From: Sarocladium kiliense
Lineage: Eukaryota; Ascomycota; Sordariomycetes; Hypocreales; Sarocladiaceae
DNA: 64,000 bases
Direction of reading: 5' to 3'
NCBI GenBank assembly: GCA_030734395.1
Contig: JAUZTG010000039.1
Location: 310,001-374,000, forward strand
The position numbers and the translations under genes were made by a program. Each line of letters opens with the position of its first letter. Position 1 is the stretch's first letter. The notes below the pieces were generated by a model. It was given only the letters and a program-made list of their open reading frames with translations, made no database searches and had not been told where the DNA came from. Below, one piece after another: positions 55,681 to 64,000 of the stretch.

Positions 55681-56570
55681 TCAGCACATGTACATGTGTT
55701 GAAGCTGAACAAGAACACTGACATGTTCACGAGCTTGATGTGATCTCTCTTGGAGTGCATGCAACGACTCAGTTTGCTCGAGCGATGAACACCCCGACAT
55801 GGTACTAAGGTTTTCCACCCTTATGCTGCTTCTCGCGCCTCCAACGCCGTGGACCAAAGGGTGCCTTGGCTGGAGGCCTTGAAGTACGCGAAGCTTGATT
55901 ACCAAACAAGCCATTGCTGATGATGACCACTCATCGGTACCGTCCACTCATTCTGCTTTCTACTGGCTATGCGGAGTCGCCGGTCGGTCGTCTTGGGTAA
56001 TCACAATATTCCAAATTGACTGCCAAAGTACTAGACTTCTCACTCCTCTACCTCTAGAAATGAAAGAAGTCAGTATGATCAGTGTATCCAACATAGGGAA
56101 GCTCGGGGCCGTCATGTATTGGGTGGAGATCCTAAACCTTCAACGAACGCACAAAGCTGCGCGCCAATGCACATGACGTGCTTAGCAATGAGTCTCCCGG
56201 ACATATTGCTGACCCGCGCTGATTATGTTCACGATAACTTCATAACCGTGCAATTAACCTTAAAAGCCAGCCAAGAGCTAAGACGTTATGCCAGCATTAC
56301 AGATTCGGTAACACACAGCGAGCGCTGGCGACTCGTTCAATCCACACCAAGATTAGTAATTCGCTACTTAGGATCTGTACGTGATGACATCGCCTAACGA
56401 TCCGCTAGTCTAGTAAACTGATCGGATGTGTCCCCATTTCTTTCAGCTCTAACGGGTGCGTTCCAAATCCAAGATCCTCACTAGATGGGGTATAAATGCA
56501 ACAGCGCCCTCTGCTAGAGGCCTGTAGAAAACCCTTCACTCAGCTTATCAAGCCCCAACGATTGCCTACA
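55681..56570. other. intergenic, promoter of the N-acetyltransferase gene
   Basis: No coding evidence. Contains a TATA box at 56491-56496. Confidence 0.5.
56491..56496 (+). promoter_or_regulatory. TATA box of the N-acetyltransferase gene
   Basis: TATAAA, 75 bp before the ATG at 56571. Its last A overlaps an upstream in-frame ATG at 56496. That ATG would then lie upstream of the transcription start, which argues for the downstream start codon. Confidence 0.55.
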
Positions 56571-57566
56571 ATGCCTTCACAGCACCGTTATAGCCGCCTT
56601 CAGCTGGAGGAATACTTCAATCGGGTGCAGTTGCCTGAGTCGGCACGGAACTATGATGTTTCTGCTCTGGGCCCGGACGCCCAGCTGAACTACCTCAAAT
56701 TGCTCACCAAACATCAGCTCGTTGCCATTCCGTTCGAGAACCTCACACTGCACTATTCTTGGCATAGGGTTATCTCCACCGATGCCCAGCATGTCTTTGA
56801 CAAGATCGTCAAGCAGCCTGGACGGGGCGGTTACTGCATGGAGAACAACACCCTTCTCCATGTCGTGCTCGTTTCTCTAGGCTTTGACGTGTACATGCTT
56901 GGCGCCAGAGTTCACGGGTCCCCCGATGCCGGCTACGGAGGTGTAACACATTGCCTGAACGTCATCACTATTGGCGATGTTCGATACACCGTGGATGTAG
57001 GGTTTGGAGGAAACGGCCCGATCCGGGCATACACGCTGGAGGCTGGCCTCGTTCAAGAACATATTGCGCCGGCACAAGTCCGCTACCGACGAGGACAGCT
57101 TCCAGGCACGACCAAGGAGGCAGGCATGGTCTGGTTCTACGAGCATCGGCAGCAGCCAGACGCCGACTGGGCCCCGATGTATTCCTTTGCCGAGGCAGAG
57201 ATTCTACCAGCAGATGTCCAGACCATGAACTTGGCGCCGTCACTCAGTCGTACGAGTATCTTCCAGAAACAAATCATGTGTGTGCAGTTCACGACCGAGG
57301 GCCAGACGAACTCGGCAGGCCGACTAGCAGAGCGTACAGGACGAAGTGAGGGACCGACACAACCTAAAGGCGAGATTGACGGTGTGCTCATCACTATCGG
57401 ATCTAATTTGAAATGGAGGCAGAATGGCGAAAAGAAATTGGAATTGGACTTTTCGTCGGAGAGGGAGAGGCTTGATGCTTTGGAGACATATTACGGCATT
57501 TATCTAGATGTGAAGGACCAGGCGGCGATAGAGGGTACACCCACCGCAATTGCTAAACGCCCATGA
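56571..57566 (+). CDS. arylamine N-acetyltransferase family protein (NAT)
   Basis: Intronless, 331 aa from the ATG at 56571. The upstream in-frame ATG at 56496 sits inside the TATA box and is unlikely to be used. The Cys-His-Asp triad is complete: Cys89 in GRGGYCMENN, His127 in GGVTHCLNV and Asp142 in TVDVGFGG. IPFENLTLHY is the conserved NAT motif. Fungal NATs transfer acetyl or malonyl groups to arylamines. In Fusarium verticillioides one member (NAT1/FDB2) malonylates 2-aminophenol in benzoxazolinone detoxification. The donor and acceptor of this protein are not readable. A position near aromatic-catabolic genes fits xenobiotic or phytochemical handling, as inference. Confidence 0.9.
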   Translation: MPSQHRYSRLQLEEYFNRVQLPESARNYDVSALGPDAQLNYLKLLTKHQLVAIPFENLTLHYSWHRVISTDAQHVFDKIVKQPGRGGYCMENNTLLHVVLVSLGFDVYMLGARVHGSPDAGYGGVTHCLNVITIGDVRYTVDVGFGGNGPIRAYTLEAGLVQEHIAPAQVRYRRGQLPGTTKEAGMVWFYEHRQQPDADWAPMYSFAEAEILPADVQTMNLAPSLSRTSIFQKQIMCVQFTTEGQTNSAGRLAERTGRSEGPTQPKGEIDGVLITIGSNLKWRQNGEKKLELDFSSERERLDALETYYGIYLDVKDQAAIEGTPTAIAKRP

Positions 57567-58769
57567 CGGGAAGTAGAGTTTGGCATTAAAACACAGTCTC
57601 TTCTTAGGTATATATAATAAAGCTCACATATACAAAGTATAGCACGAACTGACGAGAACTCAACTCGGCTCCAGTTTGCGGGTGCACACTAAAGCTTTCT
57701 GTTCATAGCGAGGTGGCTGTTATGCCTCCTATTATCTTGACTATTCTAATCACAATGCCTCTACCACATTTGCCCTATCATCAAAATGATTCTGGATGAA
57801 ATGATAAGCTCTATTCTGCTTCCCAGTCTTCTCCCACTCCTGTACAACGTTGCCATTGCTACCACTCTGGTTTCGCCTGTCGCCAAGCGGTTGTCCGCCG
57901 TGACATCTCGCACGTGTACTAGTAGAAGATAACACTATCCAAGAATTGGGCTGCAAATACCGTCAGACACGTGAGCAATCACAGATGCCCAAGGCGACCG
58001 CCTCACATCGTATCTGCGTGCTTGTGTGCCAACCTGCAGCAGCGCCCGAGGATGAGGCGGCCAGCCGCCGGCACAACAGCCACTGGCTGCATGAATGGGG
58101 GTATCTTCCAAGCAGTGGGAAAACAGGGCTGCCCCTGGTTGGGTGGTTGCAGACGCCGGGACGTGCAGGGAGGTTCCATCATCGTACATGGTTGGGCTGC
58201 GTGCGTCGGTGGTGTCGGAGAGTGTACTCGTCACACTGGCATTGCTTTTCCTGATCTCCTTATTAAAGCCCCTCGGTCAGTGCTTGGTTGACCATGACTT
58301 CTAACCAGCTGCTGTGCCACCATCCTCAGCTTCAACCGATCGAAATGCTGCATCTTTGACATCGGCTGCCTCAACGTCTATTGAAGTGTAGCGCCATCGA
58401 TCGACGCGTGGCAACGATACCTGAGTCTTTACAGTGGATTCCAGCCACCACTGAGCCCCCCTAGCGACCGTTTAGTGGGCTCAACTGGTCCTTCAGCTGG
58501 GATTGTCAACGCTACAGCGGGATCTTCAGGGCCTCGTCCCCCATTTGCCCCTCTTCCCGCCACCTTTTAGCGCCGCGGCATCGGGTTGGCGGGGAATAGT
58601 GTCCCACGCTCAGGCCTCCCGTCCCCTCCTCTTCACCGACAATCTTGACCCCAGCTTCACTTTCTGCATTTGCTCTGCGTCGCGTTTGTTTCCATCCTTT
58701 TCTGACTTTTCCCTTCTTCTTCCTGTCTCAGCTGGTCTGAGTTGAGGTGCAGATCAGCGTCTGCCCATC
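57567..58769. other. intergenic with CT-rich promoter
   Basis: No gene is supported. The final 250 bp before 58770 are strongly CT-rich on the plus strand, typical of constitutive fungal promoters. Confidence 0.5.
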
Positions 58770-60390
58770 ATGCCTCTCGAACAGACCATCACTATCGTCA
58801 ACAACTCGGGGAAGATCATCAGTACTGTAAGTGGCTCTTCGATGCCCAACGCCATCCCAACGACCTGCATTAACCGTCTCCTAGGGAAAGGAACTATTTT
58901 CCATATTTAAGGACGCAAAGGACTCTTATCTCGACAAGAAGGCTGAAATCAAGACCCTTCAACGAGCTCAGACCTTCGATCAGACCCGAAGTGTAACTGC
59001 GCGTGGCCGCGAATCTGTGTACGACTACGACCCATATCGCGCAGACAGGGCACTTCCACGACGCTCCTTCGACGAGTACAGTGACACTAGCTCGAAGCGA
59101 TCCTACAGGACCAAATCAGTCCGATCACATCACCATGGCGCCGACGCCGTGCCAAGGAGCAGACCAGCTCTTACCGAGTACAACCTCAAGACATTGAGCG
59201 AGGTCTCGAGCGTCACGCCCAGCCGTGCACCTCCGAATGCATACCGCAGCCCTTTCGCGGAGACCATGACCCGTGATCTCGCCGATGCGAGGAGCATGGC
59301 GATCACCGAGAGGAAACCACCGGGTCAGCTTGCCCGTCGAAGGTCTCTGTCGGAAATTGGAGAGAACAGGGCCCTGATCCGCAAGCCGAAGGAAATCGAC
59401 ATGGATTTGGCATATGGCAGCATGCCGCCGGATCTGGAGCAAATGGTTGAACTTGATCCCAACTACGATGATGGCAAGAAGGCCAAGTTTCTGGTAAACA
59501 AGGTGGAGGGACTCCTCACAGAGTGCGATTGTCTTAAGCACTCGGCCGGTGCCATCATCAAGCGTCTTCAAGAAGACCCAAATGCAGCTGCATCCGTGGC
59601 ACTCACCCTGACGGAGCTTTCGAAGGTCGTCGCAAAGATGTCACCGGCTATCATCCCCATGCTGAAAGGTAGCTCTCCCGCTGTCTTTGGTCTCCTCGCC
59701 TCGCCGCACTTCCTGATCGGTACCAGCATCGTCGCTGGTGTGACCGTTGTCATGTTCGGAGGCTGGAAAATAGTCAAGAGAGTCAAAGAGAATCAGGTTG
59801 CCAGGGAGGCTCTTGGGTATGAAGGTGTCCCTGCAGGTCGACCTGCCCCATTGCGCACCCAGAGTGAAGCCAGCGCCGGTTTCGACGAAGCTCTCATCGT
59901 CGATGATGAGCTCAGCACCATCGAGTCCTGGAGGCGTGGTATCGCACCTTTCGGAGACGATGCCAGCGCTGACATGGAACTCATCACCCCGCAAGCCGAT
60001 CGTGCCCAACGTGAGCGTGCCGACGATGACACTCGCTCGCGCCGCACGGCCAAGACAGCCAAGACCAGCCGCACTGTGAAATCACACAGGTCATCCAAGG
60101 CATCAAGAGACGACCGCGACCGCGAGGTTCCAGAGCGAAAGAGCAGCCGTCGCGCCACGGCCGAGAGCGTCTCCGGAACCAGTGAGCGCAGTAGCAGCAG
60201 CCGAAAGAAGCACCACTCGTCAAGTTCGTCGAGCAAGAGTAAAAGAAAAGAGGTTCGCGCCATTGAGGACGGAAAGAGTCGCAGAGATGATGCTGAGCTT
60301 GTGATGAGACCGAAGATGGGGTCTGGAAGTAACATGCTCAAGGCAATCTTCAAGAACAAGGAGCGGGAGAGGGATCTGGTGGCGGCATGA
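58770..60390 (+). CDS. fungal protein of unknown function, one TM region, Ser/Arg-rich tail
   Basis: Two exons: 58770-58826 (19 codons) and 58885-60390, with a 58-nt intron (GTAAGT ... CCTAG), giving 520 aa. The first exon was chosen because the second lacks an ATG before conserved-looking sequence and the junction is in frame (IIST then GKELFSIFKDAKD). Residues about 190-275 form a globular helical region (KAKFLVNKVEGLLTECDC). A hydrophobic segment (HFLIGTSIVAGVTVVMFGGW) lies near 295-313 and may anchor the protein in a membrane. The C-terminal 180 residues are rich in Ser, Arg, Lys and Asp and likely disordered and phosphorylated. I do not recognise a named domain. The CT-rich promoter suggests steady expression. 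Confidence 0.75.
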
Positions 60391-60537
60391 AGTGGAGGAT
60401 GTAATGACTTATGATGATCACGGCCGTCTTGGGCTTTACGTATTGGATGCGTTGGTTCATTTTTTCCAGTATATCTAGAAGTCTCTTCTCTACAGATAAT
60501 GAGCAATCAGCGCTTGCTGTACATACAATCAACCGCT

Positions 60538-61695
60538 TCACAACTCTCTCTCCCTAGGCTTCAAGTTCGGCACGCTCACGACCTCTGCATCCGCCATGTC
60601 TCCTCCCCGGAAGCTATACGTGAAAGTACCTCCCCAGCCAGATGCCGCACCGCCATGTCGTCCTTCCTTGTCCACCACGACCAGTCCACTTGACACCTCG
60701 GGGAACTTGTCCATCATACGGCGGACTGCATCTTCGGCTGCTTCTTGAGGCGTCAGACCTCTGCGGAGGGATTCAATGGCTTGGTAGCAGGGGAGGAAGC
60801 GCATCATGATGTCGCCGTCGCCCTAGAAAGTCAGCTTGGCTATTCGAATGCATGGCTCTGGTGTTAAGCTTACTGTGGCACCGCAGCCTCCTACGTCAGT
60901 GTCGGCATATGATCCAGAGCCCACGATCGGGCCGTCGCCAACTCTACCGGGGACCTACTCATCGTCAGTGCTGTCTCGTGGAGCCTATGGGGTGTTGCCT
61001 ACCTTGTTTGTAGCACCATTGGTCGTGGTCCCAGCTGCCATGCGCCCCTTGTGATCAATCGCAATGATCGACAGAGTATCATGCCCATACTGCTTTCCCT
61101 GATTCCTCTTCGACTTCTTCTCCAACGGCTTGTACGGACCACAAGAGCTGCCAGCATCCGGCGACACGTCAACGCGATAATTCGGCTGACAGTTTCCCTC
61201 CCTCCAGACTCTGCACCTCTCCTCCATCTCCGGTGTCGACAAGCTCTCCTCTTTGAACCCCATCTCCTTCGCGAACTTCGTAGCCAAATCCCCGGACAGA
61301 AGAGTATGCCTCGTATGCTCCATCACGGCCCTCGCCACGCCAATCGCGTTCTTCACGCGTCTCAACCCCGCCACTGCACCGGCGTTGAACGACACTCCAT
61401 CCATGATCATCGCATCAAGCGTCGTCTCACAGTTCTCATCAGGTGAGCCTCCGAAGCCAACTGAGCCGTCACATTGCTCTTCTTCGCAGACAGTGCAGCC
61501 TATGGTGACGGCATCTAGTGCTGGGGTGGGGGAGCCGCATGTGGACGCGTTGGGTAGGAGGGAGAGGAAGGCGGCGTTTGTGGCGGCTTCGAAGGGACCG
61601 GACCAAACATTAGCGATGAAGGGCAGGCCTGGGGAGGACGAGGCTGAGGTTAGATGGATGAGGGTGGTGAGAGGGAACGTCGTGAGGAGCTTCAT
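60538..61695 (-). CDS. secreted Ntn-hydrolase asparaginase, aspartylglucosaminidase-like
   Basis: Three exons: 61695-61003, 60954-60874 and 60822-60538, with introns of 48 and 51 nt, giving 352 aa. The ATG at 61695 gives a signal peptide ([19 protein letters not shown]). The frame upstream has no ATG. The autocatalytic nucleophile is Thr207 in YGHDTLS, and [20 protein letters not shown] plus ATGDGD form the substrate-site motifs of glycosylasparaginase (family Asparaginase_2). The precursor would self-cleave before Thr207. The enzyme would hydrolyse N4-(beta-N-acetylglucosaminyl)-L-asparagine, or act as an asparaginase, in the vacuole or outside the cell. Ten or more cysteines in the alpha-chain part fit a secretory-pathway protein. 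Confidence 0.9.
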
Positions 61696-62169
61696 CGTAG
61701 CTGAAGACCACGAGGTCAATTGATGGTTTGCTGGGCATGGAATGACCAAAGATGAGAAGCCGTCATCTGCACCGAAGATAGCGGCCGTGAAGGACTATTT
61801 GTGCTCGACAATCCTGGTTAAGGCAATTGTTTATCTGAGGTGTATCGGTAAGAAGCCGTGAGAAGACGATAGCGTGTGCGGGGATGTTCGGTTGACCTTC
61901 CTCATCCAGCAACGACAAGAAGCACTACAGCGACTTAAATTGGACCGACCTTGGGAGATCGGTCAATCCTGGTCGGTCTGCAGCCGAATCCATGAGTTTT
62001 GGCAAGGTATTCGCGTAGCTTAATTGAGATTCAAGCTCAGTGGTCTAGATTGGGAGTTGCGAGGTGCAGGGTGGCGAATCTAGGTGACCACGACTGGCAG
62101 CATTTGGATAGTAATCGAGTTACTCTGAATATGCATCATGATGGCTCTCAAAGTTGTTGTCATTAATGT
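61696..62169. other. intergenic
   Basis: Upstream flank of the asparaginase gene and 3' flank of the aminopeptidase gene. Nothing else was recognised. Confidence 0.55.
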
Positions 62170-63593
62170 CTAGTTTCCAGGCATGGCACCTGCTGGTAGC
62201 GCTACCGGTCCTCCAGGTGAGTTCGCCGTCCTTGCCGTGAGCACCTCAACGCCTATCTCTGTTACTAGTAGGGTGTGTTCTGCCATAATTAGCAAGGGCT
62301 ATCCCACGACATATGTCATAAGAGTTTGTAACTCACCAAATTGTGCCGTTCTCATGCCATCCGCTGTCGTGTTCGTCCAGTTGTCCGGCCAGTACACCTC
62401 CTTCGGCTTGCCTAACGTCAGAATCGGCTCAATCGTAAACGCCATACCTGGCTTGCATGTGCCGACTGCTTTGTTCTTCGCGTAGTGAGGAATCCATGGT
62501 GGCGGATGGAACTATCCAAGCTGTCAGTGAGATGTGGTCTATCCAGCCAAAATGCGACTCACCTCCGTGTTGATCCCATGTCCACCCCAAGTTGCAACAA
62601 CTGAGCATCCTCGCGACCGAGCATGAGCCTCAATCACCGGTCCAAAATCCCGGATTGGAGTCCCAGGCTTGACGAGCGCGATAGCCAGATCAAGCGCCTC
62701 GCGCGTCGTCTCAATCAAGCGAATGTTGTCCGGATCGGCAGAAGCGCGTGATCCAACGTAGTACGTCTCATTAAGATCCGCATGGTAGCCTTCATGATAT
62801 ATAGAGATGTCAAGGTTGACGATATCGCCGTCGAGGAGCACTCGCTGGTCTGGAATGCCGTGGCAGACGACCTCATTTGGTGATGTACATAGTGATTTTG
62901 GGAAGCCTCTGTAGTTGAGAGGTGATGGATATGACTTGTCGGGGTCAGCGTGAAGGGCAACGCCAGGAAGCGAGTTGGCCTACCTTTCGCTCAATGCACG
63001 CTTTGTGGCAGACTTCGTCGAGATGATCGGTCGTCACGCCAGGCTTAATCTCAGCAGCGACAATATCGAGAACCTCTCGGGACAGCCTGCACACTTTCCG
63101 CATAGCCTCCTGAGCCTTGGCATCAAGGATCATGATCTTGGATCGGTTCAACCGACTCTCAGCCTTGGGGATGCCGGTCACACTCCAATCAGGGTGCTTG
63201 ATCGACCTGGGAACGGTCCTCGTCATCGACAGCGGGTACACCGGGCGCACAGAGCCGGTGTATGCGTATGTTGGCCAAGGGTTGTAGGCTGAGGCTGTGA
63301 CAATGTCAGACTTCGGGGCCGTGCCGGACGCCACAGATTTTCATAAGCTTACATTTCGCCTGGACTGTCTTGTGAAGCGCCTTGTGTGTGTTCTGTGTCC
63401 CACGTCAGCCCGTGATATCACGAATCAGGAGCTGTGAACTGACCCAGCTTTTCTTGAAACACTCTTGCGAGCAGAAGAAGCTGTCTTTGAGACCTAGCTT
63501 GAGGCATGTCGGGCATTGCAGTGAACCAGCATCGTTTGGGCAGCCATCGCCCATGCACTGTTTGGCTGGCGTGGCAGTCGTGTCGTCAGCCAT
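62170..63593 (-). CDS. MAP1: methionine aminopeptidase type 1 with N-terminal zinc finger
   Basis: Six exons: 63593-63444, 63392-63353, 63294-62984, 62934-62563, 62511-62337 and 62279-62170, with introns of 51, 58, 49, 51 and 57 nt, giving 385 aa. The N-terminal C6H2 zinc finger (CMGDGC, CPTC, FCSQEC, then HKALH) crosses the first junction and is typical of eukaryotic MetAP1 that docks on ribosomes. Catalytic metal ligands are in place: the Asp in VNLDIS, Asp in HADLNET, His in GGHGI, Glu in FTIEPI and Glu in EHTLLVTE. It removes initiator Met from nascent proteins. The ATG at 63593 is the first that gives the family N-terminus. A telomere-like repeat lies about 160 bp upstream. Confidence 0.92.
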
Positions 63594-64000
63594 GGTGGAG
63601 ATCTCCAATTTCAGCAGGCGCGAGTCCTGTCGGTACCTGGCCGGAGTTGGAAATGAGGAGGTGGGATGTCCTGGAACGCGATGTGCGATGGCGGTTGAAG
63701 ATCCTCTCGTCACTGAAACATCGTGAGATTTCCCTGCTTTCGAAATATTCTTTAACCCTAACCCTGAGCAACATTTCGAAATTCTGGCACGCACAGGCCA
63801 AAGCACTGCCATGCGGTGAGAATATTGTTGTTCTTCACTCAAGGTTCGATTTAAGAATGACAGCTTCATGGAGAATGTATGGAATCCTGTCGGATGATGA
63901 GTTATGGCGGACGTCACGGCGAGTCACGTACGTCTCACATGGTCAGACGTGGTGTTGCAATGTGGCGTATGTTGCCAAGATTTTGCTTATGTGACATACT
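63594..64000. other. upstream flank of MAP1 to window edge
   Basis: No further gene can be supported in the last 400 bp. Contains the telomere-like repeat at 63753-63766. Confidence 0.5.
63753..63766. promoter_or_regulatory. telomere-like (telo-box) repeat upstream of MAP1
   Basis: TAACCCTAACCCTG, two telomeric CCCTAA-type units, 160 bp before the MAP1 ATG. Telo-box motifs in promoters of translation genes are bound by Tbf1/Rap1-type factors in several fungi. A role here is inference. Confidence 0.35.

Noticed and set aside
56496..56570. Upstream in-frame ATG for the N-acetyltransferase
   Set aside because: It overlaps the TATA box, so it should lie upstream of the transcription start.
1..64000. 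Transposons, CRISPR arrays, tRNA or rRNA genes, biosynthetic megasynthases
   Set aside because: No transposase, reverse transcriptase, long terminal repeats, spaced direct repeats, cloverleaf-type sequence or PKS/NRPS domains were recognised by eye. A covariance-model search for tRNAs could not be run.

Overview
This window is genomic DNA from a filamentous ascomycete (Pezizomycotina). The evidence is many short spliceosomal introns (48-122 nt, mostly about 50) with GTRNGT-type donors and CTAAC/CTGAC-like branch points, compact intergenic regions, fungal-specific families (Zn2Cys6/Fungal_trans regulator, GPI-anchored cell wall proteins, Dug2, Ayr1, N2227), and no operons or ribosome binding sites. 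A necrosis-inducing (NPP1/NLP) gene and many secreted or catabolic genes suggest a plant-associated or saprotrophic species; the class cannot be fixed from sequence alone. All gene models below were built by hand from open frames, splice signals and family knowledge. No RNA data or database search was used.

Layout. 1-9 kb: a glycine-rich-domain (GRDP/DUF1399) protein with a Cys-Gly repeat tail, an orphan open frame, and a fungal zinc-finger-like protein of unknown function. 9-15 kb: three secreted-protein genes, all on the minus strand (Asp-box beta-propeller glycosidase, IgE-binding-like protein, NLP), separated by featureless spacers. 16.7-21 kb: DUG2 (glutathione degradation) tail-to-tail with an N2227/carnosine N-methyltransferase-like gene. 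22-31 kb: a histidine-rich GPI-anchored protein with three copies of a GCEPHGDHWHC motif, an Ayr1-type reductase, a single-pass membrane protein and an amino acid permease. 32-34.5 kb: a six-exon sugar-type MFS transporter with a 14-nt microexon.

35.7-50.0 kb is the most interesting part: a catabolic gene cluster. It encodes an aldehyde dehydrogenase, a ThDP-dependent decarboxylase-like enzyme, an FMN 2-hydroxyacid dehydrogenase, an FAD aromatic monooxygenase (salicylate hydroxylase type), an ACS-family MFS transporter, a Zn2Cys6 regulator and an enol-lactonase-type hydrolase. FMN dehydrogenase, ThDP decarboxylase and aldehyde dehydrogenase together have the logic of the bacterial mandelate pathway (2-hydroxy acid to 2-oxo acid to aldehyde to acid). 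The monooxygenase and lactonase could continue aromatic breakdown. The four promoter-containing intergenic regions of this cluster each hold a CGG-N10-CCG inverted repeat with a central CATG. Two copies are the identical perfect palindrome CGGATCCATGGATCCG, at 39900 and 48785. This fits the usual binding mode of a Zn2Cys6 dimer and suggests a self-regulated regulon that marks the cluster edges.

50-64 kb: a GPI-anchored small protein, a dienelactone-hydrolase-like alpha/beta hydrolase, an intracellular GH36 alpha-galactosidase, an arylamine N-acetyltransferase, an unknown single-TM Ser/Arg-rich protein, a secreted Ntn-type (aspartylglucosaminidase family) asparaginase and methionine aminopeptidase type 1. 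The last has a telomere-like repeat in its upstream region.
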